Shown piece by piece: positions 43,105 through 51,175 of a stretch of DNA of 64,000 bases (its first letter is position 1; every line of letters begins with the position of its first letter). The notes under the pieces are model-generated. The model was not told where the DNA came from, searched no databases, and saw only the letters and a list, made by a program, of their open reading frames with translations. Made by a program: the position numbers and the translations under genes. Where the stretch lies: positions 2,046,001 to 2,110,000 of the forward strand of contig OY969423.1 in the NCBI GenBank assembly GCA_963699225.1. The letters are read 5' to 3'. This stretch comes from VRUE01 sp963699225 (lineage in GTDB: Bacteria > Actinomycetota > Thermoleophilia > Solirubrobacterales > 70-9).

Positions 43105-44313
43105 GTGAATCACCTTCATTTGTGGAGCCGACGACCGGCGACACTGCTCGCGATCGCTGCCGCGCTGATCTTTGCCCTACTGCCGCTGGGCGCTGCGGAA
43201 GCGCATCACGGCGGTCGGGACTTCGGCCACCATCGCGGCAAGTCCCATCACCATCCGCATCACCCCGGCCATCCCGGCAAAGGTCACGGTCACGGTAAGC
43301 GCGACCTGACGGTCATGACCCAGAACATGTACCTGGGATCAAGCCTCAACCCGGCACTCGAAGCGACGACCCCGGAAGCATTCGTCGAAGCCGTTGCGCG
43401 GATCTACGCGACCGTGCAGTACACGAACTTCCCCCAGCGCGCCGAAGCTATCGCCGACGAGGTCCAGGAATCCGAACCGGACCTGATCGGACTGCAGGAG
43501 GTCAGCAAGTGGACGACAGGCGGCCTGAATCCGCCCGCCGGCTACGACTTCCTCGCCATCCTGGAAAACGATCTCCAAGCCCGCGGGCTGCACTACACGG
43601 CGGCGTCGATTGCGCACAACGCGAAAATCGGGCCGGCGCCGCTCGCCCTGGCCGAACAGGGCTGCGTCCAGCCGGGGCCGACGATCACCTGCTCGGTTGA
43701 ACTCGAAGATCGCGATGTGATCCTCGTCAACGACGACACGCCGGGGCTGAGCTGGAGCAATCCGCAGAGCGGGCGCTACGCCACTCAACAGGCGATTGAA
43801 TCGCCGGTCGGGCCCCTGTCATTCGATCGCGGCTGGGCCAGCATCGACGCGAAGCTGAAGCACCAGCCGTTCCGCTTCGTCGACACCCACCTCGAAACCG
43901 AGGAATCGCCGCTCGTGCAACAGACGCAGGCAGCTGAATTCCTCGCCGGTCCGGGCAAGGGCGGGACGATCGTCGCCACCGGCGATTTCAACTCCGCCTC
44001 GGACGGCTCCACAACCACCTCCTACGCGCAGCTAACCGCGCCCGGCAAGTTCCGCGACAGCTGGAACGAGAAACTGCTCGGGCCCGGCGTCTCGTGCTGC
44101 CAGGAGTCGAACACCCCGCCGCTTGCACCGGGGGCGCTGAACAACCCGGTCTCGACCTTGCGGACCCGGATCGACCTGATCCTCGCTCGCGGTGCCGCTC
44201 GCTCTGACGGGGACGACGCTCACCTGATCGGGGACACCCCGTTCCAGGCGACGCCGCCCTTCTGGCCGTCTGATCACGCCGGCGTCGTCAGCGAACTGAG
44301 TCTCGGGGGCTAG
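43105..44313 (+). CDS. Secreted endonuclease/exonuclease/phosphatase-family protein with a His-rich linker
   Basis: 402 aa. A signal peptide (TLLAIAAALIFALLPLGAAEA) is followed by a ~35-residue stretch with 12 histidines, then an EEP fold: LTVMTQNMYLGS, DLIGLQEVSKW (metal-binding Glu), VDTHLE, ATGDFNSASDG and WPSDHAGVVSEL (catalytic Asp-His). Relatives are secreted phosphodiesterases, sphingomyelinases or nucleases; the substrate is not predictable. The His-rich segment may bind metal for the active site or the cell surface. Confidence 0.85.
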   Translation: MNHLHLWSRRPATLLAIAAALIFALLPLGAAEAHHGGRDFGHHRGKSHHHPHHPGHPGKGHGHGKRDLTVMTQNMYLGSSLNPALEATTPEAFVEAVARIYATVQYTNFPQRAEAIADEVQESEPDLIGLQEVSKWTTGGLNPPAGYDFLAILENDLQARGLHYTAASIAHNAKIGPAPLALAEQGCVQPGPTITCSVELEDRDVILVNDDTPGLSWSNPQSGRYATQQAIESPVGPLSFDRGWASIDAKLKHQPFRFVDTHLETEESPLVQQTQAAEFLAGPGKGGTIVATGDFNSASDGSTTTSYAQLTAPGKFRDSWNEKLLGPGVSCCQESNTPPLAPGALNNPVSTLRTRIDLILARGAARSDGDDAHLIGDTPFQATPPFWPSDHAGVVSELSLGG

Positions 44314-44325
44314 GAGCTGACCAGA

Positions 44326-44435
44326 GCCAATCCCGGAAGGGGTGGAGCGTCTTGCACTTTTTCGGCGCGAGCTAGCGGCGCCAGCCCAACCACGCCTCAC
44401 CGAAAAAGTTAAGCGAAACCCCTTCCGGGATTGGC
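44326..44435. repeat. Nested foldback element between convergent genes
   Basis: The outer arms are exact over 17 bp (GCCAATCCCGGAAGGGG at 44326-44342, complement at 44419-44435). Inside, ACTTTTTCGG and CCGAAAAAGT form a second 10-bp stem. The whole gap between two convergent genes is one nested hairpin, which could end transcription both ways (T5 within the inner stem) or be a mobile palindrome. Its sequence differs from the AGGACGC family. Confidence 0.75.
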
Positions 44436-44440
44436 CCGGC

Positions 44441-44848
44441 TCAACCCTCGCCGGCGGTATGAGCGACGAATTCGGCGACTTCTTTCGCCTGTTGCTCGTT
44501 GAGGATGCCGCCCGGCATCCGGCCCGGGGTGGTGGTGCTGTCGACGCCGTTTTCGACCGCGTTGAGGACGCGGCCTTCCACCTGCCCCACTTCTTTACCT
44601 TTTGCCGGGCCGGATGGCGTCAGCAGTTCGTCGAGATCCGGGGCGTAGTTGCCGTCGGTGCCGGCGGCGTAGAGGGTGTGGCAGGTGCCGCAGTTGGTCT
44701 GGAACAGGCTCTGGCCGCTCTTCAGGTCCGCGGGCACGCTCTGGGCGCCACGGGCAGCGTCGCCGTCATTGCGGAAGGCGAGCCACGGGATCAAGACCGC
44801 CAGGACGACGACCACGAGGCCGAAGACGATGAACGTTTTTTTGCTCAT
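44441..44848 (-). CDS. Membrane-anchored cytochrome c
   Basis: 135 aa: one N-terminal transmembrane anchor (TFIVFGLVVVVLAVLIPWLAF), then a class I cytochrome c domain with heme-binding NCGTCHTLY and a likely axial Met in GRMPGG. It acts on the outer face of the membrane in electron transfer; partner unknown. The ATG overlaps the endonuclease III stop (ATGA), an unusual pairing. Confidence 0.9.
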   Translation of the reverse strand: MSKKTFIVFGLVVVVLAVLIPWLAFRNDGDAARGAQSVPADLKSGQSLFQTNCGTCHTLYAAGTDGNYAPDLDELLTPSGPAKGKEVGQVEGRVLNAVENGVDSTTTPGRMPGGILNEQQAKEVAEFVAHTAGEG

Positions 44849-45510
44849 TTGCGCCCGGCACGGTACCAGGGACACATTCGGCGTAGCTCGCACTCGCCGC
44901 AGCGCGGTTTCGGCCGACAGACCTCGCGCCCGTGGCGGATCACGTTCATGTGCAGCTCGTACGCGTCCGCGGGATCGACGATGGCCTGCATCTCGTCGTG
45001 GGCGCGTTCGAACGAGGCCTTCTCGGGAAAGAAGCCGAGTCGCCCACCGACCCGGTGCACGTGCACGTCGACCGGGATCTCGGGGATGCCCCAGGAGAAC
45101 ATCAGCACGCAGGCAGCGGTTTTTCGCCCGACCCCCGGCAGCGAGTCCAGGTAGGCCATCGACTCGGCCGCCGGCGCTGTCTTCGTCCAGTCGAGGCTGG
45201 GGTCTTCGCCGAGCTGCTCGAGGATCGCCTGGATTCGCGGCGCCTTCTGCTTGCCCAAGCCGCCGGGCCGGATCGCCTCCTCGACCTCGTTGACCGGTGC
45301 ATCGCGCACTTCCTCCCAGAGCGGGAAGCGCTCGCGCAGGGCGGCGAAGGCGCGGTCGCGGTTGCGGTCGTTGGTGTGCTGGGAGAGCACCGTCTTGATC
45401 AACTCGGCGATCGGGTGTCCGTGCGGCTCGTTCACCGGCTGCCCGTACATCTCGCGCAACCGGTCGCGGATCGCGCGCACGCGGCGCTTCGGCGGTCGCT
45501 TCCAATCCAT
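44845..45510 (-). CDS. nth: Endonuclease III-like DNA glycosylase
   Basis: 221 aa HhH-GPD enzyme for oxidised pyrimidines. The helix-hairpin-helix is LPGVGRKTAACVLMFSW, with the lyase Lys, and the catalytic Asp is in IPVDVHVHRVGGRLG. The C-terminal [4Fe-4S] loop is CRPKPRCGECELRRMC. The ATG at 45510 has TAGGGT 7 nt upstream, indicating a leaderless start; the longer frame upstream is not needed. Confidence 0.9.
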   Translation of the reverse strand: MDWKRPPKRRVRAIRDRLREMYGQPVNEPHGHPIAELIKTVLSQHTNDRNRDRAFAALRERFPLWEEVRDAPVNEVEEAIRPGGLGKQKAPRIQAILEQLGEDPSLDWTKTAPAAESMAYLDSLPGVGRKTAACVLMFSWGIPEIPVDVHVHRVGGRLGFFPEKASFERAHDEMQAIVDPADAYELHMNVIRHGREVCRPKPRCGECELRRMCPWYRAGRK

Positions 45511-45568
45511 GGCGCGGACCCTAGTAGGGCTCTCACCAGGGCCTACCAGCCAGGCATATGGTTCGAGC

Positions 45569-46387
45569 GTGGCCGTGATCGAAGAGGGGGAGCTGAGGGT
45601 CGACGGCGTCAACGTCTTCTACCGGCGCGTCCCCGGCGAGGGGACGCCAACCGTCTACTGCCACGGCAATCCGACCCACGGCGAGGACTGGCTGCCTTTC
45701 CTCGAACAGGGAGGTGGTCCGGCGATCGCGATCGACATGCCTGGCTGGGGACGCTCGGACCATCCCGATCCCGCCGACTTCGACCACTCGATGTACGGGC
45801 TCTCGGCCTTTCTCGAACGCTGCCTCGAGCGGCTCGACATCGGCCGCCGCAAGCTGGTCGTCCACGACTGGGGCTGCCTGGCCCTGATCGGCGCCCAGCG
45901 ACGGCCGGAGCTGGTCGAGAAGCTCGTGGTGATCAACGCGGTGCCGCTACTGCCCGGCTTTCGCTGGCACTGGGTCGCGCAGATCTGGCGCCGCCGCGGC
46001 CTCGGCGAGCTCGCCAACGCGACCACCACCAAATCGTCGATGGGATTGATCATGCGCCAGCTCTCAGGTGACCGCCGCGCGATGCCGCCCCGGTTCATAG
46101 ACACGATCTGGGACCACCTGGACCACGGCACCAATGAGGCCACACTCGCCCTCTACCGCCACGCCGATCCCGGCCGCCTCGCCCTCGCCGGCGGGGATCT
46201 CAACCGCATCACCTGCCCTGCGCTGGTCCTGTGGGGAGCCAACGACCCCTTCCTCAAGCCGCGCTTCGCCGAGGCTTACGCGGCGGCCCTGCCTGGCGCT
46301 CAGTTCGAGCTCGTCGAGGGCGCCGGACACTGGCCCTGGATCGACGACGTCCGCGTGATCGATCGCGTTTTGCGCTTTCTCGGCTGA
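45569..46387 (+). CDS. Alpha/beta hydrolase, haloalkane dehalogenase-like
   Basis: 272 aa. The oxyanion/halide motif is YCHGNPTHGEDWLPF, the nucleophile elbow is VVHDWGCLAL with Asp in place of Ser as in haloalkane and fluoroacetate dehalogenases, the acid is probably in LWGANDPFL, and the base His in GAGHWPWID. It hydrolyses a C-halogen or ester bond; substrate unknown. The GTG start follows TATGGT by 6 nt. Confidence 0.87.
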   Translation: MAVIEEGELRVDGVNVFYRRVPGEGTPTVYCHGNPTHGEDWLPFLEQGGGPAIAIDMPGWGRSDHPDPADFDHSMYGLSAFLERCLERLDIGRRKLVVHDWGCLALIGAQRRPELVEKLVVINAVPLLPGFRWHWVAQIWRRRGLGELANATTTKSSMGLIMRQLSGDRRAMPPRFIDTIWDHLDHGTNEATLALYRHADPGRLALAGGDLNRITCPALVLWGANDPFLKPRFAEAYAAALPGAQFELVEGAGHWPWIDDVRVIDRVLRFLG

Positions 46388-46397
46388 TCCTCGTCCT

Positions 46398-46417
46398 TTC
46401 GCCCGTTAACGGGCGAA
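46398..46417. promoter_or_regulatory. 20-bp perfect palindrome
   Basis: TTCGCCCGTTAACGGGCGAA lies between the hydrolase stop and the PAP2 gene, overlapping the region just before that gene's TACAAT box (46419-46424). It could be an operator for the PAP2 promoter or a terminator stem (no loop, no T-tract), so an operator is favoured. Confidence 0.5.
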
Positions 46418-46434
46418 TTACAATTGGCTGTCCC

Positions 46435-47217
46435 GTGTCTCGTGCCCTCGCCCGCATCGGAACCAAGCTGCCCCAGGGGTGGGGCGACGCCGGCCGCCAG
46501 CTCGGGATCCTCGTCCTGGTCGACATCGCCTACGAGCTCGTCCGCGGCATCGCCGACGGCCAGCGCTCGGAGGCGATCGGGCACGGCCAGCAGGTGATCG
46601 ACTTCGAGCGCTCCACCCACCTCCTCTTCGAGCCCAGCGTCCAGGCCTTCTTCCTGCCCACGCGCTGGGTGATCGACCTCGCCAACCAGCTCTACCTCAA
46701 CGCCCAGTTCTCGATCGCCCTGGGCTTCCTGATCTGGCTTTACCTCTTCCGCAACGAGTCCTATTACTTCGTGCGCAACATGTTCGTCGTCTCGATGGGC
46801 TTCGCCCTGATCGGCTACACGCTCTTCCCGACCGCGCCGCCGCGGATGTTTCCCCACGACGGCTTCGTCGACACGATCACCGACTTCTCCAACGTCAACC
46901 ACGACTCCTCGCTGGCCAAAGTCTTCATCAACCCCTACGCCGCGGTGCCGAGTATGCACTGCGCCTTCGCCGCGATGATCGGCATCACCGGGGTGCGCGT
47001 CTGCCGCCACTGGTGGTCGAGGGCGTGGTGGGCGTTTTGGCCGCTGCTGATCGCCTGGGTCGTGATCGTCACCGGCAACCACTACTGGGTCGACGTCGCG
47101 CTCGGCTGGATGGTCGCCGGCGCCTCCGCCTTGGTCGCCCAGCGCCTGCTCGCCCGCGCTCGTCCCCACGCGTGGTCCTGGGCTCGCCCTGCACAGCAGC
47201 GAGAGGCAGAGGCCTAG
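46435..47217 (+). CDS. PAP2-family membrane phosphatase/phosphotransferase
   Basis: 260 aa with about five or six transmembrane segments. The PAP2 catalytic set is present in the form used by inositolphosphotransferase-like members: PSMHCAFAAMIG (Ser-x-His) and VTGNHYWVDVALG (His...Asp); the first motif is weak (PTAPPRMFP). The GTG at 46435 lies 10 nt after TACAAT. It is directly upstream of a phosphatidylinositol-phosphate synthase and ino1, so a role in phosphoinositol lipid dephosphorylation or headgroup transfer is likely by context. Confidence 0.87.
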   Translation: MSRALARIGTKLPQGWGDAGRQLGILVLVDIAYELVRGIADGQRSEAIGHGQQVIDFERSTHLLFEPSVQAFFLPTRWVIDLANQLYLNAQFSIALGFLIWLYLFRNESYYFVRNMFVVSMGFALIGYTLFPTAPPRMFPHDGFVDTITDFSNVNHDSSLAKVFINPYAAVPSMHCAFAAMIGITGVRVCRHWWSRAWWAFWPLLIAWVVIVTGNHYWVDVALGWMVAGASALVAQRLLARARPHAWSWARPAQQREAEA

Positions 47218-47275
47218 CTGGACGGCGCGTTCCGGGGGTGGCATCTGGTCCCCCGCGCCCGGTAGCCTGACCCCG

Positions 47276-47941
47276 ATGGAGTCTTCGGCGCCCCCTCGGG
47301 CCCCCGGCCCACGCCGCAACGGTCGCCAGGCACGCAATGGCCAGGAGCTGCGCGCCTACGCCCGCGAGCGCCTGATCGAGTCGCGCCTTACCCCGAACGC
47401 GATCTCAATCGCCGGCCTGATCGGCAACCTGATCGCCGCCGGCCTGGTCACCCAGCGCTACTTCTTCCTCGCCGGGGTTGCCTTCATCGTCGGCTCGGTG
47501 ATGGACACGCTCGACGGGCGCTACTCGCGCATGTCGGGCAAGGGCTCGCTCTTCGGCGCCTTCCTCGATTCGACCCTGGACCGGATCGAGGAGGGGATCG
47601 TGCTTGCCGCCGTGGCCGGCTACTTCGCCGCCAACGGCCAGGACTTCGCCGCGGCGATGTGCGTCGTCGCCGTGCTCGGCTCGCTGATGGTCTCCTACAC
47701 GCGCGCCCGCGCCGAGGCGCTCGGGGTCGAGTGCAAGGTGGGGTTGGCCACGCGTCCCGTGCGGGTAGTCATACTCTCCATCGGCTTGGTCTTCGCCAAG
47801 GGCGCTGGGATTGGCGATTTCGAGCTGCTGGCGCCCTCGGTCTACCTGATCGCGGCGCTGACCATCATCACCACGATCCAGCGCGTATGGCACGTCCGAA
47901 ACCAGCTTTCAAACGAGGGCCCGGACCCAACAGATCTGTAA
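47276..47941 (+). CDS. CDP-alcohol phosphatidyltransferase, probable phosphatidylinositol-phosphate synthase
   Basis: 221 aa, about six transmembrane helices. The family motif D(x)2DG(x)2(A/S)R(x)8-9G(x)3D(x)3D is complete in VMDTLDGRYSRMSGKGSLFG, continuing AFLDSTLDR. The ino1 gene next to it argues for inositol-1-phosphate as acceptor, giving phosphatidylinositol phosphate. The leaderless start (TAGCCT, 7 nt, ATG) is typical of this window. The polar N-terminus (~25 residues) is not conserved in the family. Confidence 0.9.
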   Translation: MESSAPPRAPGPRRNGRQARNGQELRAYARERLIESRLTPNAISIAGLIGNLIAAGLVTQRYFFLAGVAFIVGSVMDTLDGRYSRMSGKGSLFGAFLDSTLDRIEEGIVLAAVAGYFAANGQDFAAAMCVVAVLGSLMVSYTRARAEALGVECKVGLATRPVRVVILSIGLVFAKGAGIGDFELLAPSVYLIAALTIITTIQRVWHVRNQLSNEGPDPTDL

Positions 47942-48002
47942 CCAGTCGCGGCCCAGGGTGTCCCTTGCCACCTAGCCCGATCGAGGAAGGACTTCGAATT
48001 AC

Positions 48003-49175
48003 ATGAGCGATAGCAACGGAGCAAATGGCAGCAACGGCGCCGGCCGCACGGACGAGAAGGTCCGCGTAGCGATCGTCGGCACCGGCAACTGCGCCAACAG
48101 CTTCATCCAGGGTGTCCAGTACTACAAGGACGCCGACCCCAGCGAGGAAGTGCCCGGCCTGATGCACGTCGACCTGGGGGGCTACCACGTCGGTGACATC
48201 GAGTTCGTCGCCGCTTTCGACATCGACTCCGAGAAGGTCGGCAAGGATCTCTCCGAGGCGATCTGGTCTGGCCAGAACGACACGATCAAGTTCGCCGAGG
48301 TGCCAAACCTTGGCGTCAAGGTCGAGCGCGGCATGACCCTCGATGGCCTCGGCAAGTACCTGAAGGAGAAGATCACCAAGGCGCCGGGGGAAACCGCTGA
48401 CGTCGTCGGCATCCTCAAGGAGACCAAGGCGGACGTGCTGGTCTGTTACCTGCCGGTCGGCTCCGAGGACGCGACCAAGTGGTACGTCGAGCAGGCGCTC
48501 AAGGCGGGCGTCGGCTTCGTCAACTGCCTGCCCGTCTTCATCGCCCGCGAGGACTACTGGGACAAGCGCTTCAAAGAGGCCGGCCTGCCGATCATCGGCG
48601 ACGACATCAAGTCCCAGGTCGGGGCGACGATCGTCCACCGCCAGCTCGCCCGCCTCTTCCACGACCGGGGGGTCCGCGTCGAGCGCACCTCACAGCTCAA
48701 CGTCGGCGGCAACATGGACTTCTACAACATGCTCGAGCGCGAGCGGCTCGACTCGAAGAAGATTTCCAAGACCAACGCGGTCACCTCGATCATGGGCCAC
48801 GACCTGCCCGCCGAGAGCGTTCACGTCGGACCTTCCGATTACGTCCCTTGGCTGACCGACCGCAAGTGGGCGCACATTCGGCTCGAGGGCAAAGCCTTCG
48901 GCGACGTGCCACTCAACGTCGAGCTCAAGCTCGAGGTCTGGGACTCGCCCAACTCGGCCGGCGTCGTGATCGACGCGGTGAGACTCATAAAGCTGGCGCT
49001 CAACAACGGCATCGCCGGCCAGCTCGACGGGCCCTCCAGCTACCTGATGAAGTCGCCGCACTCGCAGCGCCCCGACGATGAAGCGCGCGAACAGACCGAG
49101 GAGTTCATCGCGGCTAACCGGCGCGACAAGGGTGCTGCGCCCAAGGTCGAGAAGCCCGCAGAGGTTGAAGCGTAG
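48003..49175 (+). CDS. ino1: Inositol-3-phosphate synthase
   Basis: 390 aa. The NAD-binding motif is VRVAIVGTGNCANSFIQG; LGGYHVGDIEFVAAFDID and the catalytic region NVGGNMDFYNMLERERLDSKK follow. It converts glucose-6-phosphate to inositol-3-phosphate, which the neighbouring CDP-alcohol transferase can use. A GAGGAAGG Shine-Dalgarno sequence is present upstream. The acidic C-terminal tail is extra. Confidence 0.95.
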   Translation: MSDSNGANGSNGAGRTDEKVRVAIVGTGNCANSFIQGVQYYKDADPSEEVPGLMHVDLGGYHVGDIEFVAAFDIDSEKVGKDLSEAIWSGQNDTIKFAEVPNLGVKVERGMTLDGLGKYLKEKITKAPGETADVVGILKETKADVLVCYLPVGSEDATKWYVEQALKAGVGFVNCLPVFIAREDYWDKRFKEAGLPIIGDDIKSQVGATIVHRQLARLFHDRGVRVERTSQLNVGGNMDFYNMLERERLDSKKISKTNAVTSIMGHDLPAESVHVGPSDYVPWLTDRKWAHIRLEGKAFGDVPLNVELKLEVWDSPNSAGVVIDAVRLIKLALNNGIAGQLDGPSSYLMKSPHSQRPDDEAREQTEEFIAANRRDKGAAPKVEKPAEVEA

Positions 49176-49226
49176 AGGCGTCCTAGTCCCTTCGATCCCT
49201 GCAGGGATGGTGCTTATGCTGCGGCC

Positions 49227-50501
49227 GTGTCGGAAAAGCTCTCGATAGTTCAGGTCACGCCGCATCGGCGTGGCACTGAGAACGCGGTCAATCGCTACAT
49301 CGAGCGAGTCTCGGCGGAGCTCGAGCGGCGTGGCCACTCGGTGCAGGTCGCCGGCGTCGGCGATCAAGTCAAAAAGCTGCTGCGGGCGTCCACCGCGGAT
49401 ATCGTCCACGTCCACGACCCGTTTGCGCCGCGGGTCTCCTCGACCGCCCTGCGCCACTCCTCAGCGCTCAATGTCGCCACCTTCCATGCGCCGCAGGAGC
49501 GAGTGCTCTCGACCCAGGTGGCGCGACCGTTGATCGAGATCTTCTTTGGCCGGCTCGACGCCCGCACGGTCGCCTCCGCCGCTACGGGAGAGCTGTTGGA
49601 GCGCTACTTCCCGGCTCCCTACGAGCTGGTGGCGCCCGGAGGAGGCGATCGCGAGTGGTCGCAAGTTGCCGACGAGCTGGAGGCGATCTACCTGCGCCTG
49701 GCCGCGCGGCGCCACGATCCGGCCGGCAACGAAGCGGTGCGCCGGCGCATCGCCAAGCGGCCGCTGATCGAGGTCGACCTGCACATGCACACCGACCACT
49801 CGCCCGATTGCGCGACCCCGGTCGAGGTACTGCTGGAGACGGCGCGGGACCGTGGCCTTGGCGCGATCGCGATCACCGACCACAACGAGGTCTCCGGGGC
49901 CCTGGAGGCCCGACGTATCGCTGAAGGTATGGACGACATCAAGGTGATCGTCGCCGAGGAGGTGAAGACGGCCGAGCAGGGCGAGGTGATCGGGCTCTTC
50001 CTCGAGGAGAAGATTCCCAAGGGGATGACGATGGCGGAGACGATCGCGGCGATTCGCGCCCAGGGGGGCCTGGTCTACGTGCCGCATCCCTTTGACCGCT
50101 TCCACTCGGTGCCCGATTACGAGCACCTGCTCGACATGGTCGAGGAGATCGACGTGCTCGAGGTCTTCAACCCGCGCGTCGCCCTGACTGCCTTCAACGA
50201 GGAGGCCGAACGCTTCGCCCGCAAGTACCGGATCGTGCCGGGAGCTGGTTCCGACAGCCACGTCGCCCAGGGACTGGGCAGCGTGCGCGTCCGGATCCAT
50301 GATTTCGACGGGCCAGAGGAGTTCCTCGAGGCGATGCGCGACGCCGACATCACCCGCAAGCACAAGAACCTCGTCTACGTGCAGACGCTGAAGCTGCTGC
50401 AGACGGCGGGGCGGCCGAAGGCGCCCAAACGCAGCGTTCCCGACGCCAAGCCAGTGCGCGGCGGCCGTCCGCGCAAACGCCGTCCGGCGAGCAAGAGCTG
50501 A
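49227..50501 (+). CDS. Fusion of a glycosyltransferase-4-like N-terminal half and a PHP phosphoesterase domain
   Basis: 424 aa. Residues 1-~150 look like the acceptor half of a GT-B enzyme (LSIVQVTPHRRGTENAVNRY, ADIVHVHDPFAP), but the donor-binding half is missing. Instead residues ~185-395 form a PHP domain: VDLHMHTDHSPDC, AIAITDHNEVSGA, VYVPHPFDRFHS and GSDSHVAQGLG hold the metal-binding His/Asp set. The C-terminal ~30 residues are basic. PHP domains hydrolyse phosphate esters. The start (GTG) is 6 nt after TATGCT. It follows ino1, so it may act on phosphoinositol or its glycosides; this is inference. Confidence 0.85.
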   Translation: MSEKLSIVQVTPHRRGTENAVNRYIERVSAELERRGHSVQVAGVGDQVKKLLRASTADIVHVHDPFAPRVSSTALRHSSALNVATFHAPQERVLSTQVARPLIEIFFGRLDARTVASAATGELLERYFPAPYELVAPGGGDREWSQVADELEAIYLRLAARRHDPAGNEAVRRRIAKRPLIEVDLHMHTDHSPDCATPVEVLLETARDRGLGAIAITDHNEVSGALEARRIAEGMDDIKVIVAEEVKTAEQGEVIGLFLEEKIPKGMTMAETIAAIRAQGGLVYVPHPFDRFHSVPDYEHLLDMVEEIDVLEVFNPRVALTAFNEEAERFARKYRIVPGAGSDSHVAQGLGSVRVRIHDFDGPEEFLEAMRDADITRKHKNLVYVQTLKLLQTAGRPKAPKRSVPDAKPVRGGRPRKRRPASKS

Positions 50502-51166
50502 TGCAGTCGGGGCAGGCGAGAGGAGCCGGGGCGGCCTCGTCAAAGAGAGCGCCCAGCCCCATGCCCACCACCGACGACGAGATCAAGGAGAAGTACCTCG
50601 AGCGCGCGATCCGCGAGCTCAACCAGATGACCCACGATCTCCAGGCTTGCCCCCACTGCCCGCGCGGCAAGCTGATGCCGGTGCTTGGCTCCGGCCACCC
50701 GCAGGCTGACGTCTTCATGCTCAAGCACGCTCCCGCGGCGGCCGAGATCGAAGAGGGCGTCGCCTTCTACGGACGCGCCGGCAACGCGCTGATGAAGAGC
50801 TTCAAGCGGCTCGGCATCGATCCGCTCGTCGTCTACGGCACCCTCTGCGTCAAGTGCCCGATAGCCGAGCCCGACCTCGCGGCGGAGCCCTGCATGCGCC
50901 GCGTGGTCGAAGAGATCGCGATCGTGCAGCCAAAGGTCGTCGTCGTCATGGGCGAGCCCGCCCTGCGCGTACTCAACAGCCTCCAGGTGCCGCTCTCGCG
51001 CCCGATCGAGCCGCGCGAGGGCGAGATCCAGGCCTTCACCCCCACAGTCGATGCTCTTTACACGCCGGACATTGACGACTCGCTTGACGAAGAAGACGCC
51101 AAGGCGCGCTTCTGGCGGTCGTTCAAGATGTTGGGGGACTGGTACGAGGACCTGCCGCCCTACTGA
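50501..51166 (+). CDS. Uracil-DNA glycosylase superfamily protein (Fe-S type, divergent)
   Basis: 221 aa. Cysteines suited to a [4Fe-4S] cluster (ACPHCPRG, LCVKCP, EPCMRRV) and the AFYGRAGNALMKSFKRLGI helix match family 4/5-like UDGs, and VVVVMGEPAL is the middle strand. The first motif is degraded (LKHAPAAAEIEEG instead of GExPGxxED), so uracil excision is uncertain. The ATG overlaps the stop of the GT/PHP gene (TGATG). Confidence 0.8.
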   Translation: MQSGQARGAGAASSKRAPSPMPTTDDEIKEKYLERAIRELNQMTHDLQACPHCPRGKLMPVLGSGHPQADVFMLKHAPAAAEIEEGVAFYGRAGNALMKSFKRLGIDPLVVYGTLCVKCPIAEPDLAAEPCMRRVVEEIAIVQPKVVVVMGEPALRVLNSLQVPLSRPIEPREGEIQAFTPTVDALYTPDIDDSLDEEDAKARFWRSFKMLGDWYEDLPPY

Positions 51167-51175
51167 GGCGCGGGC

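Noticed and set aside
44560..44590. TTGAGGACGCGG in the cytochrome c gene as an element remnant
   Set aside because: Only 8 nt match box B and no other part of the element is present.
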